Shown here piece after piece: positions 1 to 8,218 of a DNA stretch of 56,948 bases. Each line of letters opens with the position of its first letter. Positions within the stretch are counted from its first letter, which is position 1. The notes beneath the pieces were generated by a model. It saw only the letters and a program-made list of their open reading frames with translations. It was not told where the DNA came from and did no database searches. Origin of the DNA: an uncultured Verrucomicrobiae bacterium. Its GTDB lineage: Bacteria; Verrucomicrobiota; Verrucomicrobiia; Limisphaerales; J093. Location of the stretch: contig CALFAV010000001.1 in NCBI GenBank assembly GCA_937946835.1, positions 1 to 56,948 on the forward strand. Reading direction: 5' to 3'. Position numbers and translations under genes: made by a program.

Positions 1-45
1 GCGGTGGGAGACGAAGCCCCGCGCGGGGCCGCGCCCGCTATTGCG

Positions 46-73
46 TTGACCGGGTGGCGGGACTTCTTAACGT
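46..73 (+). promoter_or_regulatory. Predicted leaderless promoter of the MBL-fold gene
   Basis: TTGACC (46-51) and TAACGT (68-73) are separated by 16 nt, and the hexamer lies exactly 6 nt before the GTG at 80. The normal -10 to +1 distance would put the transcript start on the start codon. The same geometry recurs elsewhere in the window. Confidence 0.45.
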
Positions 74-79
74 CCCCGC

Positions 80-892
80 GTGCCCGTGCGGTTTACCATC
101 CTCGGCAGCGGTTCCGGCGGCAACTGCGCCTACCTCGAGACCGATCAAACCCGGCTGCTCATTGACGCCGGTTTCAGCGCCCGGCAAATCCGTCTGCGTC
201 TGGCCGCCCTGGGCCGTTCCCCCGAGACGTTGCACGGCATTCTGCTGACCCACGAGCACACCGACCATGTGCAGGGGCTGGCCGTGCTCTGCGCGCAGCT
301 CCAAATCCCCATCTACTGCAACCGCCTCACCCGCGACGCGGTCGAGCAGGCCCTGGACTGCAAACTGGATTGCCGGCTGTTTCAAACCGGCGCCGCCTTC
401 GACCTCGGCGACGTGCACGTCGAGAGCTTCGCCGTGCCGCATGACGCCCAGGACCCGGTGGGGTTTCTCCTGCGCACCGACGCGGGCAACATCGGGTTCC
501 TCACCGACCTGGGCCACGCCACCCGCCTGGTGCTGGAGCGGGTGCGCCCGGCCCACGTGCTGGTGCTCGAAACCAACCACGACGTGCGCCTCCTCCAGGA
601 CGACCCCCGCCGCCCCTGGAGCGTCAAGCAACGCATCTTGAGCCGGCACGGCCACCTCTCCAACGACGCCGCCGCGGAAGTGGTCTCGCAAATCCTCTCC
701 GCCGACCTGCGGCACCTGTACCTGGGCCACCTGAGCCGCGACTGCAACCGCCCCGAACTGGCCCACCGCACCGTCGCCGGACGGGTGCAGGCCCTGGGCG
801 CCACGCACGTGCGGGTGGAGGTCACCGCGCAGGACCGGGTCGGTCCCACACTCGAACTGGGCGCGTGTGCGCAGCCGCTCCCGGCCGCATGA
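80..892 (+). CDS. MBL-fold metallo-hydrolase, YycJ/WalJ-like
   Basis: This 270-residue protein is a metallo-beta-lactamase-fold hydrolase. The metal-binding signature THEHTDH is at residues 57-63, the N-terminus has the typical FTILGSGSGGN strand-loop, and later His/Asp residues (VPHDAQ, DLGHA, ETNHD) fit the remaining ligands. The length and the GSGSGGN opening match the small cytosolic YycJ/WalJ group, thought to be nucleases or phosphodiesterases acting near DNA replication or wall signalling; the substrate is not evident here. The start is GTG at 80; GTG at 86 is an alternative. The stop overlaps the ATG of the glycosylase gene (ATGA at 889-892), so the two are probably translationally coupled, and a DNA-repair link is possible. 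Confidence 0.85.
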   Translation: MPVRFTILGSGSGGNCAYLETDQTRLLIDAGFSARQIRLRLAALGRSPETLHGILLTHEHTDHVQGLAVLCAQLQIPIYCNRLTRDAVEQALDCKLDCRLFQTGAAFDLGDVHVESFAVPHDAQDPVGFLLRTDAGNIGFLTDLGHATRLVLERVRPAHVLVLETNHDVRLLQDDPRRPWSVKQRILSRHGHLSNDAAAEVVSQILSADLRHLYLGHLSRDCNRPELAHRTVAGRVQALGATHVRVEVTAQDRVGPTLELGACAQPLPAA

Positions 893-1596
893 GCCGTCCC
901 CTGCCCGACCGCCGGACCATCACCCAACTGCGCCGCGCCTACGGCCTGATGCGCCGCCGCTTCGGACATCAGGGCTGGTGGCCGGGCGAAACCCCTTTCG
1001 AGGTCTGCGTGGGGGCCATTCTCACCCAGAACACCAACTGGACCAACGTCGAGCGGGCCATCGCCAATCTGAAGTCCGCGGGCGCGCTCGAGCCGCGGCG
1101 CCTGCTGGCGCTGCCCCCGGCCCGGCTGGCGGCGCTGATCCGCCCGGCCGGCTACTTCAACGTCAAGGCGCGGCGGCTGCGGGCCTTTCTCGAGGTGTTG
1201 GTGCGGGATTTCGACGCCGACCTGAGCCGCTTGCTGGGCGGCCCGCGCGAAACCGCCCGCGCCCGGCTGCTGGGCATCCACGGCATCGGCCCGGAAACCG
1301 CCGACAGCATGTTGCTCTACGCGGGCGAGCGGCTGGTGTTCGTGGTGGACGCCTACACCCGCCGCATTTTTGCCCGCCACGGCTGGTGCGCGCCCGACGC
1401 CGACTACGACACGGTGCAACGGCTCTGCGAAACCGCCCTGAACCACCGCCCCGTGGCCGGGCGACTGGACCACTGGCAGGACTACCACGCGCAACTGGTC
1501 GCGGTGGGCAAGGATTACTGCCGACCCCGCCAGCCGCGCTGCGCAGACTGCCCGCTGCGCCCCCTGCTCCCGGAGTCCGGCCGCCCCGCGTCTTGA
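889..1596 (+). CDS. HhH-GPD DNA glycosylase, endonuclease III/MagIII-like
   Basis: This 235-residue protein is of the endonuclease III superfamily and should excise damaged bases. The helix-hairpin-helix with the GPD Asp is clear: GIHGIGPETADS at about residues 129-140 and the catalytic Asp in VVDAYT at 154. The position that is Lys in bifunctional Nth (G-x-G-x-K-T-A) is Glu, as in monofunctional MagIII-type 3-methyladenine glycosylases, so lyase activity is not expected. At the C-terminus three cysteines of the [4Fe-4S] loop are present (C211, C218, C221), but the usual fourth appears replaced by leucine. ATG at 889 overlaps the upstream stop and is preferred over the in-frame GTG at 865. 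Confidence 0.85.
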   Translation: MSRPLPDRRTITQLRRAYGLMRRRFGHQGWWPGETPFEVCVGAILTQNTNWTNVERAIANLKSAGALEPRRLLALPPARLAALIRPAGYFNVKARRLRAFLEVLVRDFDADLSRLLGGPRETARARLLGIHGIGPETADSMLLYAGERLVFVVDAYTRRIFARHGWCAPDADYDTVQRLCETALNHRPVAGRLDHWQDYHAQLVAVGKDYCRPRQPRCADCPLRPLLPESGRPAS

Positions 1597-1626
1597 ACCT
1601 CCCGGGGCGGCACCCTGCTTGTTTTC

Positions 1627-1647
1627 GGCCCCCGGTCCGCGGGGGCC
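1627..1647. terminator. Hairpin between convergent genes
   Basis: An 8-bp perfect inverted repeat (GGCCCCCG/CGGGGGCC, 5-nt loop) lies between the convergent stops at 1596 and 1648. There is no T-run on either side, so it is at best a non-canonical terminator. Confidence 0.3.
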
Positions 1648-4239
1648 TCACGGTTGCCCGGCCTCCAGAGCCAGAGCCAGCTTGGTCAGATGGCACAGGT
1701 CGGCCCGGCAAAACGGCTGGTCCAGGCGGCGGGCCAACTCTTCTGCCGTGGCGCCCCGCAGCCACGCCAGCGCTTGAAACGCTCCCAGCGCCAGATCGGG
1801 CGGGTCGAGATAGTTTTCTCCGAAGTGCACCTGCCGTTCCTCGCCCACCAGCCACCAGGTTTGATGGACGCCGGTGAACGTCTCCCAGACTTGGGCCACC
1901 GCCCCGGGCACGGTTTGTCGGATCCACGCGGTCAACTCGGGCGTGAGATCGCGCAACAACGCGATCTTGTGCCGGTGCGGCCGGACCCGGAAGGACAGGG
2001 CGTCGCCGCCGCCGATGAAGTGGTCCAACTCGGCCACGCCGGTGGTCGAGGTCAACGTGCCCTCCCGCGCGGCGCGTTCCCACCACGCGGCCAGCTCGGG
2101 GCTGAGTCTTTCGAAATGAGCGCGCGCGCGACTCGCGGTTCCGGGGTCCCCGGCCAGTGCAGCCAGTCGGTTCAGCGCCAGCAACGCGCCCAGGTGGCGG
2201 TTGGCCTGGAGGTCGCCTTGTTGGCCGTCCAGACGCCAGCCGAGTTTTTCCCAATCCTCGAACACCCCGCGCAACTGCGGCCAGGCGGCTCGCACCCGAT
2301 TGCTCTCGCCCACGCGCGTCGCGTAAAGCCAGACGGCCGGCAGATGGCCCAACGGATGCGGCGGGCGGTCCGTGGCCTCGTGGGTCGGGTCGGTGCCGGC
2401 CCCGGGGTGTACCTCGCGGCGGGTGCCGGTCTCCGGGGCGTAAGCCCCCGCGGCGCTGAACGGCGGAAATCGTTCCCATTCGGCCGCCAGCCACTCACGC
2501 ACGCGGGTTTGAATCGGGTCGCCCGCCAGGTGGGGGTAAGCCCACGCCAACGCGGCGAACACTTCGGCGCTGTGCGTGAAGAAAAGCTCGCGTCCGGCCA
2601 GGCCCGGCTCCACCACCAGCGGCGCCCAGCGCCGTTCAAGCAACTCCGCCACACCGGCGCGCAGCCGGGCTTTCAAATCCGCCGGAGGCGGGTCGGGAGC
2701 GCGGTTACCGGGCACATCTTCAGCGCGCACGGTCCATTCCCGGGGCTTTGCGCCCGGGGGGCGCGAGTCCAGACACAAGAGACGGCTGCCGGTGATCCAA
2801 AACACGCGGCCGTCGCTCACGGCCACACCGCTGCGGGCCGGTCCGTGCCATTCGTTGCGCGCCCAGGGCGGATTGCGAAAGCCGCCAAAAGTGTCCCGCG
2901 CACCGTGGATGTTGAACAAATGCCCTGTCTCGAGGTCCAGCCCGCCCAAGGTGCCCTGGTGCACCAGCAGCGCGAGCCGTCCGGCCACGGTCAAGCTCTG
3001 CGCCTCATCGGCCGTGCCCCAGAAGGTGTTCCAGGGCGGTTGCCGGCCGCCGTCATGGAAGATCGGTTCGATGCGGCCGGTCAGCGGATCAAGCCGGCCC
3101 AGGGCAACCAACGGCGCCACACCGAGGTTCCAGTTGCCGTAGGCGCTGCGGTACATGACCAACAACCGCCCATCCGCGGTCAGGGCCGGCGGATTGCCCA
3201 CGCCCTGGCAGCCGCCGGTCCAGAGCACGGGCGGCGGGGGTGCCAGCGCACCGGTCTCAGCCTCGAGCACGTAAAAGGTTTGCGCTTCCGGGTGAGACTC
3301 CAGGTGCGCCCGCACGGCCACTTGCTCGGAAGCCCACAATTCGGGGGTGCCCCGCGCGGCGTCGCTCTTGAGCCAGGCCTCGAGGGTTTGCCAGGAGCGG
3401 TCGTCGGCTCCCGCGTGCCGCGTCAGCACGGTGCGGTCCTCGTGGATGCGCCGGGCAAAGTTGGCCAACGGCGCGGTGCGGAGGATCACGCGCGGCCGGC
3501 CGTCCGGACCGCGCACGACCACGGGCGGATAATCCCGGGCGGATTGGCCGCGCAGCGGCTGACGCCAGATTTCACGCCCGGCATCGGGGCCGGCCGCCTG
3601 GAAAGCCCGGGCGACCAGGTCTTCGGCAGTGACAATCACCCGCGCGCCGTCCCACGCGGCCGGTTGCCGGATCGGCGCGGGCAGATCAGCCCGCCACAAC
3701 TCGCGGCCGTCGGCCAGGTCCAGGCAATAAAAGCGACCATCTCGCGAACCGAGAAAGACGCGCCGCTCGGCAATCAAGGGCGCGGCGGCAAAACCCGCGC
3801 CCCCCGGCCGGACGGCTGCACTCCACAATAGCCGGCCCGTGGCCGCGTCGAGGGCGTAAACGCCGCCTTCGGCCGCAGCCGTGATCACCCGGTTTTCCGC
3901 GACCGCCGGTGAATGCAGCAGCGGCCCCGGCGCGGTGAAGCGCCAGCGGGGCGTGCCGGTGGCCGCGTCCAGGGCGTACAGGTTTCCCGCGTGAGTGGCC
4001 ACAAACACGCGGCCGCCCGCCACAATCGGTTCGACCCCCGTCCCGATACGTTCGCCGGTGAACGTGGCCGACCAAGCCAGGTGCAGCGGCGGCGCAAGGG
4101 TCTCGGAGGTGAACGCGGTGCGTTGCGGGTTGCCGCGCAACTGGGGCCAGTCGGGACGGGCCACAGTGGCGCCGCCCAGCACCAGCAACAGCAGGCTCCG
4201 GCGCAACCGCCGTGCTATTGCGTCAGAAGCGCGGGTCAT
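1648..4239 (-). CDS. Exported PQQ-binding-like beta-propeller protein with helical C-terminal domain
   Basis: This 863-residue protein starts at ATG 4239, giving an N-terminus with RRLRR, a hydrophobic stretch and an Ala-x-Ala-type end, hence a signal peptide. The next 450 or so residues contain repeated strand motifs of the PQQ/YncE propeller type (WPQLRGNPQRT, LYALDAATGTPRWRF, VYALDAATGRLLWSA, FYCLDLADGRELWRA). No alcohol-dehydrogenase active site was recognised, so cofactor binding is not implied. The last 350 residues look all-helical, with many Trp and His, and resemble no family I can name. The gene is divergent from the Spy-like gene, with 122 bp between starts. Similar propeller proteins are abundant in Verrucomicrobia and Planctomycetes; their roles are mostly unknown. 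Confidence 0.75.
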   Translation of the reverse strand: MTRASDAIARRLRRSLLLLVLGGATVARPDWPQLRGNPQRTAFTSETLAPPLHLAWSATFTGERIGTGVEPIVAGGRVFVATHAGNLYALDAATGTPRWRFTAPGPLLHSPAVAENRVITAAAEGGVYALDAATGRLLWSAAVRPGGAGFAAAPLIAERRVFLGSRDGRFYCLDLADGRELWRADLPAPIRQPAAWDGARVIVTAEDLVARAFQAAGPDAGREIWRQPLRGQSARDYPPVVVRGPDGRPRVILRTAPLANFARRIHEDRTVLTRHAGADDRSWQTLEAWLKSDAARGTPELWASEQVAVRAHLESHPEAQTFYVLEAETGALAPPPPVLWTGGCQGVGNPPALTADGRLLVMYRSAYGNWNLGVAPLVALGRLDPLTGRIEPIFHDGGRQPPWNTFWGTADEAQSLTVAGRLALLVHQGTLGGLDLETGHLFNIHGARDTFGGFRNPPWARNEWHGPARSGVAVSDGRVFWITGSRLLCLDSRPPGAKPREWTVRAEDVPGNRAPDPPPADLKARLRAGVAELLERRWAPLVVEPGLAGRELFFTHSAEVFAALAWAYPHLAGDPIQTRVREWLAAEWERFPPFSAAGAYAPETGTRREVHPGAGTDPTHEATDRPPHPLGHLPAVWLYATRVGESNRVRAAWPQLRGVFEDWEKLGWRLDGQQGDLQANRHLGALLALNRLAALAGDPGTASRARAHFERLSPELAAWWERAAREGTLTSTTGVAELDHFIGGGDALSFRVRPHRHKIALLRDLTPELTAWIRQTVPGAVAQVWETFTGVHQTWWLVGEERQVHFGENYLDPPDLALGAFQALAWLRGATAEELARRLDQPFCRADLCHLTKLALALEAGQP

Positions 4240-4361
4240 GCGCTGCTGGGTATCATTTCTGTGGGATGTGGACAAGGGCGCTTCTGTAACCGCTCCCGGC
4301 GTCCCGGCGTCTGGCTGCGACGTTGCGAGAAACAAAACACACAACCGAGAAAGGAACAAAC

Positions 4362-4847
4362 ATGAAACGATTCAACTGGCAGTGGCTGAGTGCGGCGGGT
4401 TTGGCGGCCGTCCTGGTGGGCGGGCCGTTGGCCCTGGCCGCGGATGAGCAACCGGCCAACCGGCCCCGGCGCGGCGGTCCGCCGGCCGTGGGCGAACGCG
4501 GTCCCGGCATGAGGGCCGGCAGCGAGGAGTGGTTCAACCGCTGGAGTGCCGAACTCAAGCTGACCGACGCGCAGAAGGAAAAAATCCGGGCGCTCCAGAA
4601 GGAGCAGCGGGAGAAGGGCGACAAGATCCGTCAGGACACCGGTCTGACGCCCGAACAACGCCGGGAGAAGATGCGTGCGCTGCGCGAGGAAAACGACAAG
4701 AAGATGAAGGAGATTCTGACCACCGAGCAGTACACCAAGTGGCAGGAACTGCGCCAGACACGCGCCGGCGCGCCCAATCGCGAGCCCGGTCAACGCCGCG
4801 GGCCGGGTGAGCGCCCCGCGCGGGGGCCACGGGCCAACACCCAATAA
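4362..4847 (+). CDS. Spy/CpxP-like periplasmic protein with LTxxQ-type motifs
   Basis: This 161-residue protein has a clear signal peptide (KRFNWQWLSAAGLAAVL, cleavage near ALA-AD), a short Pro/Arg-rich linker and a charged helical core. LTDAQKEKI and LTPEQRREK are the paired LTxxQ-like motifs of the Spy/CpxP/CnrX family, followed by LTTEQYTKWQEL. Family members act as periplasmic chaperones or stress and metal sensors. The tail (residues about 135-161) is disordered and rich in Arg, Gly and Pro. ATG at 4362 is preferred because GAGAAAGGA sits 6-12 nt upstream and the signal peptide begins there. A strong terminator follows, so the gene is probably monocistronic. Confidence 0.8.
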   Translation: MKRFNWQWLSAAGLAAVLVGGPLALAADEQPANRPRRGGPPAVGERGPGMRAGSEEWFNRWSAELKLTDAQKEKIRALQKEQREKGDKIRQDTGLTPEQRREKMRALREENDKKMKEILTTEQYTKWQELRQTRAGAPNREPGQRRGPGERPARGPRANTQ

Positions 4848-4872
4848 CGGTTCGCCGCTTGCGTGCACCCGC

Positions 4873-4903
4873 GGGGGGCCGGTCTGACCGGCCCCCCTTT
4901 TTT
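4873..4903 (+). terminator. Intrinsic terminator after the Spy-like gene
   Basis: An 11-bp GC stem (GGGGGGCCGGT/ACCGGCCCCCC) with a CTG loop is followed directly by TTTTTT. Confidence 0.9.
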
Positions 4904-4994
4904 GCGCTGCGCGCGCGGACGAACCGCCCCGGGCCGGGCTCGGGAGCGGGTGCCATTTTCTTGCCAGCGTCCGAGCAGCGTCCCAACTTGGCTC

Positions 4995-6998
4995 ATGCAC
5001 AATTGCTTCGCTGCTGTTGCCCGACACCCGTTCCGCGGCCTGTGGACGCTGGGACTGATCGTGTTGCTGAGTGCCGAGGCCCGGGTGGTGACCGTCACCA
5101 CCGCGGACAACCTCAACCCGCCCGCGGGGCAGAAGTCGCTCCTGCAGGCGTTGACCGAGTTGCAGGACGGCGACGAAATCCGGTTCAACCTCCCCGGGCC
5201 GGGGCCGCATCTGATCGAAACCCCGCCGGGCGGGTACCCCCTGATCACGCGGCACAACGTGGTCATTGACGGGTACAGTCAGCCGGGCGCGGCCCCCAAC
5301 ACCAACCCCATCCTGGCCCCGAACAACGCCCGGCTGCGCATCGCGCTCGACTCGCGCAACGGGCATCACCGCTTGATGGACTTCCCGGGCGACGGCCCGA
5401 ATGACGACACCGGCTATGGTGACCGCGAGGCCGCCATTCTCGGGGTGCTGGGCGCGCGGGGGTTCGTGTTGCGCGGCGTTTCGCTCCTGGGCGTGCCGCG
5501 GGTGGGCCCGGATGCGGGCGTGGCGCTGTACGGCGTGGCCTTCGCCCGGGGCGCCTCGGGGCGGATCAGCGGTTGCTGGATCGGACTGCATCCGGACGGC
5601 CAGACGCTGGCCGGCCCGGCCAACGGCGTCTCGGGCTTTCGCTACCGGGTGCGGGACGATTCCGGGGCCGAGGTGGAAAGCATCCTGATCAACGACGTGG
5701 TCATCGGCGTGGCGAAGGCCGCGACCAACGCACCGGCGGACTTCAACGTGTTCGTGGGCATCCCCGCCATCCCGGTCATTCTCGAGGGCCACGGCGCCCG
5801 CATCGCCGGCAACTTTTTCGGCGTGATGCCGGACGGAGTGCGAGACGTAAACCTGATGCTGGATCCCGCACTGGCGGGCAGCTTCAAGGGCTTCATCGAA
5901 ATCGGTCGCGGCGGCAACCACACGGTCATCGGGACCGACGGCGACGGCGTCAACGACGCCCACGAGCGGAATATTTTCGGCGGCACGCTGCCACCGGCCT
6001 TCGGCGGCTACGAGCACAGCCTCGAGTTTTACGGGGCGTCGCCCGGCACCAACATCGTCATTGCCGGCAACTTTTTCGGCGTGGGCATTGACGGCCAGAC
6101 CCGTTTCACCAACGCCGTGCCGGTGCTCAACGCCGCCGGCGGGGCGGCGCAATACCGCTTCGGGTCGAATTTTGACGGCGTCAGTGACGAGCTGGAGGGC
6201 AACGTGGTTTTCAACTACTGGCCCCCGGAGCTGTTCGGCCCGGAGTACCTTTACCAGCTCAATCCGGTTGACCTGGGCTTTTTTGATGAACTGGACTCCG
6301 GCGGGGTTCTCTCGGCCCGCGGGAACACCTTCGTCCACAACCTGGCCTTCCCGGTAGCGCCCGGCCGGGCCGACGGCGCGTTTCTGGCGGCCTATTACCA
6401 GAAGGCCCTCGAGGCCCCGGCCGCCGGCCTGTTGCCCGTGATCGCGCCCGAGTCCACCGCGCTGCGGCTCAAGGGCACGGTGCCGCGGGCCCGCACGCCC
6501 GAGTGGCCCGAAACGCACGTGGACCTTTACCTGGCCGACCCCGAGGGGCTGGCCACCGGCCGGGCGTTGGAATTGCCCGAACTGCCCGACGGCTTTGTGC
6601 AGGGGCGGCGGTTCCTGGGCACTTTTCGCGACAACGGCCCCGCCGATGCCGACCCACGGGCGGGCCGGTTCGACTTCGACCTCTCCGGCCTCGGCCTGAC
6701 GGATGGGGTGGTCACCATCACCGCCAACTACGCCTCCGGACCGGTCACCGCCCCCGGCACGGTGGTGCTGACCAGTCCGTTTTCGGCGCCGGTGCGGCTG
6801 ACCGGTGGGGGCGGGGGCGGGGAACTGCGTTTCACGGCCATTCGGCTCGAGGCGGGAAGCGTGCGGCTGGAATGGACCGGCGGGGGGGTCCTGCAATCGG
6901 CACCCCAGCCCCTCGGCCCGTGGCAGGATGTGGCCGGCGCGGCCAGCGGCTACACCACCCCCGCGGCCGGGGTGAAGTTTTTCCGCCTGCGGCGCTGA
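4995..6998 (+). CDS. Exported right-handed parallel beta-helix protein
   Basis: This 667-residue protein is secreted: ATG at 4995 gives a signal peptide (GLWTLGLIVLLSAEA). It begins with the VVTVTTADNLNPP strand and the GDEIRFNLPG segment typical of beta-helix proteins, followed by repeated short turns (GNFFGVMPDG, GNFFGVGIDG, IAGNFFG) expected for stacked rungs. About residues 600-667 form a separate all-beta domain with VRLEWTGGGVLQSA, GPWQDV and a final KFFRLRR, a C-terminal module common in exported verrucomicrobial proteins. No catalytic residues for pectate lyase or other polysaccharide lyases were identified, so binding or cell-surface function is as likely as enzymatic. TTGCCA (4961-4966) could be a -35. 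Confidence 0.75.
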   Translation: MHNCFAAVARHPFRGLWTLGLIVLLSAEARVVTVTTADNLNPPAGQKSLLQALTELQDGDEIRFNLPGPGPHLIETPPGGYPLITRHNVVIDGYSQPGAAPNTNPILAPNNARLRIALDSRNGHHRLMDFPGDGPNDDTGYGDREAAILGVLGARGFVLRGVSLLGVPRVGPDAGVALYGVAFARGASGRISGCWIGLHPDGQTLAGPANGVSGFRYRVRDDSGAEVESILINDVVIGVAKAATNAPADFNVFVGIPAIPVILEGHGARIAGNFFGVMPDGVRDVNLMLDPALAGSFKGFIEIGRGGNHTVIGTDGDGVNDAHERNIFGGTLPPAFGGYEHSLEFYGASPGTNIVIAGNFFGVGIDGQTRFTNAVPVLNAAGGAAQYRFGSNFDGVSDELEGNVVFNYWPPELFGPEYLYQLNPVDLGFFDELDSGGVLSARGNTFVHNLAFPVAPGRADGAFLAAYYQKALEAPAAGLLPVIAPESTALRLKGTVPRARTPEWPETHVDLYLADPEGLATGRALELPELPDGFVQGRRFLGTFRDNGPADADPRAGRFDFDLSGLGLTDGVVTITANYASGPVTAPGTVVLTSPFSAPVRLTGGGGGGELRFTAIRLEAGSVRLEWTGGGVLQSAPQPLGPWQDVAGAASGYTTPAAGVKFFRLRR

Positions 6999-7009
6999 GG
7001 CCGAACCGC

Positions 7010-7035
7010 CACGCCCGGGGAGGACTCCGGGCGTG
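7010..7035. terminator. Hairpin between beta-helix gene and tRNA
   Basis: A 9-bp perfect stem (CACGCCCGG/CCGGGCGTG, 8-nt loop) lies between two convergent transcription units. No T-run follows on either strand. Confidence 0.4.
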
Positions 7036-7045
7036 GGGGAAAAGT

Positions 7046-7120
7046 TGGTGGGTCGGGTGGGATTCGAACCCACGACCAACGGCTTAAAAGGCCGCTGCTC
7101 TACCACTGAGCTACCAACCC
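7046..7120 (-). tRNA. tRNA-Lys (anticodon TTT)
   Basis: On the minus strand a full cloverleaf can be folded. The acceptor arm is GGGTTGG with CCGACCC (one G-T pair), the D arm is GCTC/GAGC, and the anticodon stem GCGGC/GCCGT has loop CTTTTAA, so positions 34-36 are TTT. The T arm contains GTTCGAATC, the discriminator is A, and CCA is genomically encoded (7046-7048). The total length is 75 nt. Confidence 0.97.
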
Positions 7121-7366
7121 TTTTTCGTGTTCGGGGCGAGGCGGGGCGCTGCCGCGCCCGGGCGACCTGACTATGCCCCGCGCCGGCGGCGGGGCAAGTT
7201 GTTTTGCGGGGTGCTCCGGTTCGGGTTGCACGCGGGGAAGTCCCGGTGTACTTAGCCCCGGTTTCCAACCCGGCCGAGCGCGGTTCCGCAGCTCGGTTCG
7301 CTCCGCCCTCCGACCGGGGCGGGACCGGGGCGGCAAAACCCCCGGCGGGGGAAACCACCGGCCGAC

Positions 7367-8089
7367 ATGGACCCCACTCAGTTTCACGAGTTGAGGCGCG
7401 CCGCGCTCATCAGCACCTTGCGCGCCTGCCGCCTGTTTGCCGGCCTGCCCCCCGCCGACCTGGAAAACGTGGCCGCGATCACCATTCCCAAGCCCCTCGA
7501 AAAAGGGGAGTACCTCTTCCGCGAGGGCGAACCCGCGCGCGGCTTTTACGTGGTGCAGCAGGGCGCCATCAACGTCCACCGGGTGGGCGCCTCCGGCAAG
7601 GAACAGGTCATCCACGTGTTCCGGCCCGGGGAGTCTTTTGCCGAGGTCACGCTGGCCACGGACATGGGCTACCCGGCCAACGCCCGCGCCATCGAGCCCA
7701 GCCAGGTGCTCCTGGTGCAGAAACAGGACTTCCTGGCCCTGTTGCGCCGGCAACCCGAGCTGGCCCTGCGCATGTTGAGTTCCATGAGCCTGCACCTGCG
7801 CGTGCTGGTGGGGCGCCTCGAGGAACTCACGCTCCGGGACGTGGAAACCCGGCTGGCCCACTGGCTCCTCAAGCGCTGCCCGGATCCGGCCGCCACCCAG
7901 CCGGTGAACATCGAACTGACCATGACCAAGCGCGTGCTCGCCGCGGAGCTGGGCACGGTGAGCGAAACCTTCTCCCGTACCCTGGCCAAGCTGCGCGAGC
8001 AGGGCTTGATCTCCGGCCGCGGCCGCGTGCTGACCGTAACCAACCCGGCCCGCCTGGCCGCGCTGCTGCGCGCCCACCTGGGGGAGTAA
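7367..8089 (+). CDS. Crp/Fnr-family transcriptional regulator
   Basis: This 240-residue protein has an N-terminal cyclic-nucleotide-type effector domain (LFAGLPPADLENVA, GEYLFREGEPARGFYVVQQG, FRPGESFAEVTL) and a C-terminal winged helix with TMTKRVLAAELGTVSETFSRTLAKLREQGLI at residues 185-215. The recognition helix has the E-x-x-S-R arrangement (E200, S203, R204) known from FNR/DNR-type regulators, which read TTGAY half-sites. There is one early Cys (C21) and no N-terminal Cys cluster, so an FNR-type Fe-S sensor is unlikely; a heme, nitric oxide or nucleotide effector remains open. A matching palindrome lies 46 bp downstream, before the barrel gene at 8219, which makes that gene and the following heme and cytochrome genes its likely targets. 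Confidence 0.9.
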   Translation: MDPTQFHELRRAALISTLRACRLFAGLPPADLENVAAITIPKPLEKGEYLFREGEPARGFYVVQQGAINVHRVGASGKEQVIHVFRPGESFAEVTLATDMGYPANARAIEPSQVLLVQKQDFLALLRRQPELALRMLSSMSLHLRVLVGRLEELTLRDVETRLAHWLLKRCPDPAATQPVNIELTMTKRVLAAELGTVSETFSRTLAKLREQGLISGRGRVLTVTNPARLAALLRAHLGE

Positions 8090-8134
8090 GCGCGGCCCCC
8101 GCGACGGACACCGGCCCCCGGCCCGGCCGCGGGC

Positions 8135-8148
8135 TTGACGCCCGTCAA
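8135..8148 (+). promoter_or_regulatory. Perfect FNR/DNR-type operator palindrome
   Basis: TTGAC-GCCC-GTCAA is a perfect palindrome (6+2+6) with the half-site and spacing of the FNR/DNR consensus TTGAT-N4-ATCAA. It lies between the Crp/Fnr gene and the barrel gene. A possible -10 (GATACT, 8182-8187) would put the site about 52 nt upstream of transcription start. Confidence 0.65.
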
Positions 8149-8218
8149 AGCCGAGCTTAAGCCGGCCGCGCACCTTGACGCGATACTGTACAAACCCAGC
8201 GCCCGCGACATCCGACTT

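Noticed and set aside
7367..8089. Calling the Crp/Fnr protein a true FNR oxygen sensor
   Set aside because: Only one early Cys (C21) is present. FNR needs an N-terminal Cys cluster plus one central Cys for its [4Fe-4S] cluster.
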